Assembly (NCBI RefSeq): GCF_002261185.1
Contig: NZ_NEVQ01000012.1
Span: forward strand, 62,001-126,000
DNA from: Bordetella genomosp. 4
Lineage (GTDB): Bacteria; Pseudomonadota; Gammaproteobacteria; Burkholderiales; Burkholderiaceae_B
DNA length: 64,000 bases
Reading direction: 5' to 3'
The position numbers were made by a program, and so were the translations under genes. The stretch's first letter is position 1, and each line of letters starts with the position of its first letter. This document shows, piece by piece, positions 62,082 to 64,000 of the stretch. The notes under the pieces are model-generated. The model searched no databases. It had not been told where the DNA came from and worked only from the letters and a program-made list of their open reading frames with translations.

Positions 62082-62128
62082 TTGCTGCGATCGACGTGAC
62101 GCTATCTGGTGCACGACGATCGCGGCAA
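62082..62128. terminator. Hairpin between converging ldh2-like and caiB genes
   Basis: TTGCTGCGATCG (62082-62093) pairs with CGATCGCGGCAA (62117-62128) in a 12-bp stem with one G-U. It lies in a 115-base gap between two convergent genes and may serve both. Confidence 0.5.
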
Positions 62129-62168
62129 CGTAGCTGCATAGCGGCCGGCTGGCGGGCAGCTGTGTCGA

Positions 62169-63284
62169 CTATTCACGCAGCCAATCATCCAGGACTTCCT
62201 CGGTATGTTGTCCAGGAGCAGGCGGCGCACTGCGTACGCTGGCAGGCGTGCGGCTGAACCGCGGTGCCGGCGCGGGTTGCACGACACTATCCACCTGAAC
62301 AAAGCTGCCACGCGCCACCATCTGCGGATGGTGCGGGGCCTCGGCCATGGATAGCACTGGCGCGTAACAGGCATCACTGTCCGCCAAGCGCTGTTCGATC
62401 TCGGTCAACGTCATGGCCGATACCGTGTCGGCGATTATCTGACGCAACCGAGGCCACGCGGCGTGATCGTTGCGGGGCGGCAATGTTTCTGGATCCAAAC
62501 CCAGGCCCCAAATCAGTTCTTCATAGAAACGAGGCTCGACGGCAGCGAAAGACACATAGTGTTGATCGCAGGTGCGATAAACGCCATACCATGGCGCTGC
62601 GCCGTCTAACAGATTGGACCCGCGCGCGTCACGCCAGACGCCCGAGGCGCGTAAACCATACGTACTGGCCATCAGCAGATTGGCGCCGTCGACCATGGCG
62701 GCGTCGACCACTTGGCCCTCGCCGGAATGCCGGGACTCGATATGAGCTGCCAACATGCCTGCTAATAGCAACATGCCGCCGCCACCAAAATCACCGATCA
62801 AGTTCAGTGGCACGACAGGGTCGCCATCTGCATGACCAATGGCGTGCAACGCTCCAGTCAAGGCAATGTAGTTCAGGTCATGTCCCGCGACCTTTGCCAT
62901 CGGTCCGGTTTGGCCGAAGCCCGTGACGCGGCCATAGACCAGTGCCGGATTGCGGGCTAGGCAGTCCTGTGGCCCGATGGACAGCCGTTCCATCACGCCG
63001 GGGCGGAAACCTTCAATCAGCATATCCGCTTTGTCCACCAGGCGCAGCAGTGTTGCGACGCCCGTCTCTGTCTTGAGATCCAATGCCACCGACCGTCGGC
63101 TGCGATTCAGGACTTCGAATGTGGGCGGGATGGGAATTCCCCGCGCTGGAGCATTGGCGCGTTCGATGCGCACCACGTCGGCGCCCATGTCGGCAAGCAT
63201 CATGGCGCAAAATGGCGCGGGACCGAAGCCCGCCATCTCGATGACACGAATGCCATTAAGCGGGCCATTGTTGCTATTCGGCAT
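62169..63284 (-). CDS. CaiB/BaiF family CoA-transferase (alpha-methylacyl-CoA racemase-like)
   Basis: The protein has 371 residues. GIRVIEMAGFGPAPFCAMMLADMGADVVRIER, VTGFGQTGPMAKVAGHDLNYIALTGALHAIG and the catalytic Asp in LIGDFGGGGMLLLAGML match the AMACR group. It either racemises 2-methylacyl-CoAs or transfers CoA. It differs from the CaiB at 492-1685, which belongs to the formyl-CoA-transferase side. It is 6 bases downstream of the NTF2-like gene and forms an operon with it. Confidence 0.92.
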   Translation of the reverse strand: MPNSNNGPLNGIRVIEMAGFGPAPFCAMMLADMGADVVRIERANAPARGIPIPPTFEVLNRSRRSVALDLKTETGVATLLRLVDKADMLIEGFRPGVMERLSIGPQDCLARNPALVYGRVTGFGQTGPMAKVAGHDLNYIALTGALHAIGHADGDPVVPLNLIGDFGGGGMLLLAGMLAAHIESRHSGEGQVVDAAMVDGANLLMASTYGLRASGVWRDARGSNLLDGAAPWYGVYRTCDQHYVSFAAVEPRFYEELIWGLGLDPETLPPRNDHAAWPRLRQIIADTVSAMTLTEIEQRLADSDACYAPVLSMAEAPHHPQMVARGSFVQVDSVVQPAPAPRFSRTPASVRSAPPAPGQHTEEVLDDWLRE

Positions 63285-63290
63285 GTTGTC

Positions 63291-63866
63291 TCAACCTAAT
63301 CGCAGTTCACGTCTGGCCACCTGCATAGCGTCCTCGCCATCGCGCCGTCCCAGTATCCAGCCTTCATGTGGCTGCAGGGCCTGTGTTTTGACGTCGACCA
63401 GCTGTTTCCAATCCTGGATCAGGGTGCGATGCGCGATTTTCCACTGCCCGTCTCGCCGTTCCATCCGATCCAGATAGCGTGACGACGTGAACATATCCAC
63501 CGCGGCATCGGGATCGCCGCTGGCGCCGCCGGTCAACTGAGACAACTGAGATTTGGCGCCCTGCGGATACTGCTGAATTGTCCGAACATAGGATTCGACC
63601 AGTGCAACGTCCTCGGTCGCAAACTCGATGAGCAGGTTGCCGATGAAATGGCTGGAAAAGGGGATGGGCTTGTGCCGCACTATGATCCAGTCGACCAGGC
63701 CTTCGATGGGACCGATATAGGGGCCGTGGCTGTCTATCGCCCCTGGATAGAAGAGGTCCAGGATACCCTGGCGGTCCAGGCGGTCTACCGCTCGGCACCA
63801 GCGATAGACGACATCCTGGATCATGAAGCGGTCAGCAATGCGTTCGGGGCTGTATTGTTCGATCAC
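63291..63866 (-). CDS. NTF2-like (SnoaL_4) fold protein
   Basis: The product has 191 residues from GTG 63864-63866, chosen because AAGGAA lies 8 bases upstream; an earlier GTG at 63909 lacks a ribosome site. The SnoaL-like cone fold is at about 10-160 (RIADRFMIQDVVYRWCRAVD, FYPGAIDSHGPYIGPIEGLVDWI, RMERRDGQWKIAHRTLIQDW). A Tyr, Asp and His sit as in ring-hydroxylating dioxygenase beta subunits, scytalone dehydratase and steroid isomerases. The substrate is probably a CoA ester or its acid, by association with the CaiB gene. The last 134 bases of the window upstream hold no gene. Confidence 0.82.
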   Translation of the reverse strand: MIEQYSPERIADRFMIQDVVYRWCRAVDRLDRQGILDLFYPGAIDSHGPYIGPIEGLVDWIIVRHKPIPFSSHFIGNLLIEFATEDVALVESYVRTIQQYPQGAKSQLSQLTGGASGDPDAAVDMFTSSRYLDRMERRDGQWKIAHRTLIQDWKQLVDVKTQALQPHEGWILGRRDGEDAMQVARRELRLG

Positions 63867-64000
63867 TGTCGGATTCCTTATGGTGGAAAGAGCAACGCTG
63901 TGTGTTGCCACGGGGAGGGGATTTACGACGATGTGAAATTGACCTGCGCGGACAACGCTCGGATTGTTTCGCTTTCTGTCGTTATCAGGGTTCGAATTTG

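Noticed and set aside
1-64000. CRISPR arrays, tRNA or rRNA genes, riboswitches
   Set aside because: I looked for regular short repeats, cloverleaf ends and conserved riboswitch cores and saw none besides the tRNA-like ends of tmRNA. A covariance-model scan would be decisive.

Overview
The window reads as a stretch of chromosome from a betaproteobacterium of the Alcaligenaceae (Bordetella/Achromobacter type). This is an inference. It rests on four Bug-type tripartite tricarboxylate receptors, a class I phaC-phaB-phaR cluster, tandem cyanophycin synthetase genes with their companion ABC transporter and DUF1854 gene, an ISL3-family element of the IS1001 kind, and a tmRNA with the tag ANEERFALAA. 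Coding density is high and GC-rich. The exception is about 45.7-51.5 kb, which is patchy and full of small genes.

Layout. 1-8.8 kb is a CoA/organic-acid catabolic region: a cut-off crotonase and a CaiB CoA-transferase divergent from a GntR regulator and an RraA-like aldolase, then an orphan peptide gene with a double-glycine leader. A second GntR gene follows, leading a run of two Bug receptors, a decarboxylating dehydrogenase and a LigI-like hydrolase. 8.8-17.9 kb is housekeeping: trpS (with a YegP-like tail), tex, a DinG-type helicase, bamD, rluD and pgeF. 18-21.3 kb is polyhydroxyalkanoate synthesis (phaC, phaB, phaR). 21.3-22.1 kb holds three small stress/envelope genes (BON, DUF1328, CsbD).

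22.2-30.4 kb is a cyanophycin locus. Two tandem synthetases are read leftward, one with a canonical Mur-ligase half and one with that half eroded. Divergently read are an unusual ABC transporter (PH-like domain, zinc ribbon, exporter fold) and a DUF1854 protein. 30.4-41 kb is a mixed region: a FemAB-like acyltransferase, a DUF455 ferritin-like protein, LysR, an aminotransferase, a Bug receptor, a lytic transglycosylase, an extradiol-dioxygenase-like protein, a mutarotase, a BrkB membrane protein and a GAF protein. 41-45.2 kb is a gamma-glutamyltransferase-like/Bug/GAF operon divergent from a PcaQ-type LysR gene, with a near-perfect PcaQ-type operator between them.

45.3-51.5 kb is ssrA (tmRNA) followed by a decayed genomic island. 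The region just after the tmRNA end, including its terminator, is repeated at 51.46-51.52 kb. Between the copies lie an ISL3 element, an integrase truncated at both ends, small stress genes, a FabZ-like protein with a shortened catalytic loop, a DksA with only two of the four zinc cysteines, and an IS66 remnant. 51.6-52.8 kb carries a lipocalin gene (blc) and small ORFs.

52.9-58.3 kb is a complete iron-uptake set (fecI-like sigma, fecR-like sensor, TonB siderophore receptor, PepSY reductase-like protein) behind a probable Fur box. The right end holds a methyltransferase, a DASS anion transporter with an Ldh2-type dehydrogenase, and a CaiB CoA-transferase with an NTF2-like protein.

Apart from the regions described under individual features, no stretch longer than about 300 bases lacks a gene. 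Most convergent gene ends carry a strong hairpin. All functional calls come from motif recognition by eye; no database search was run.
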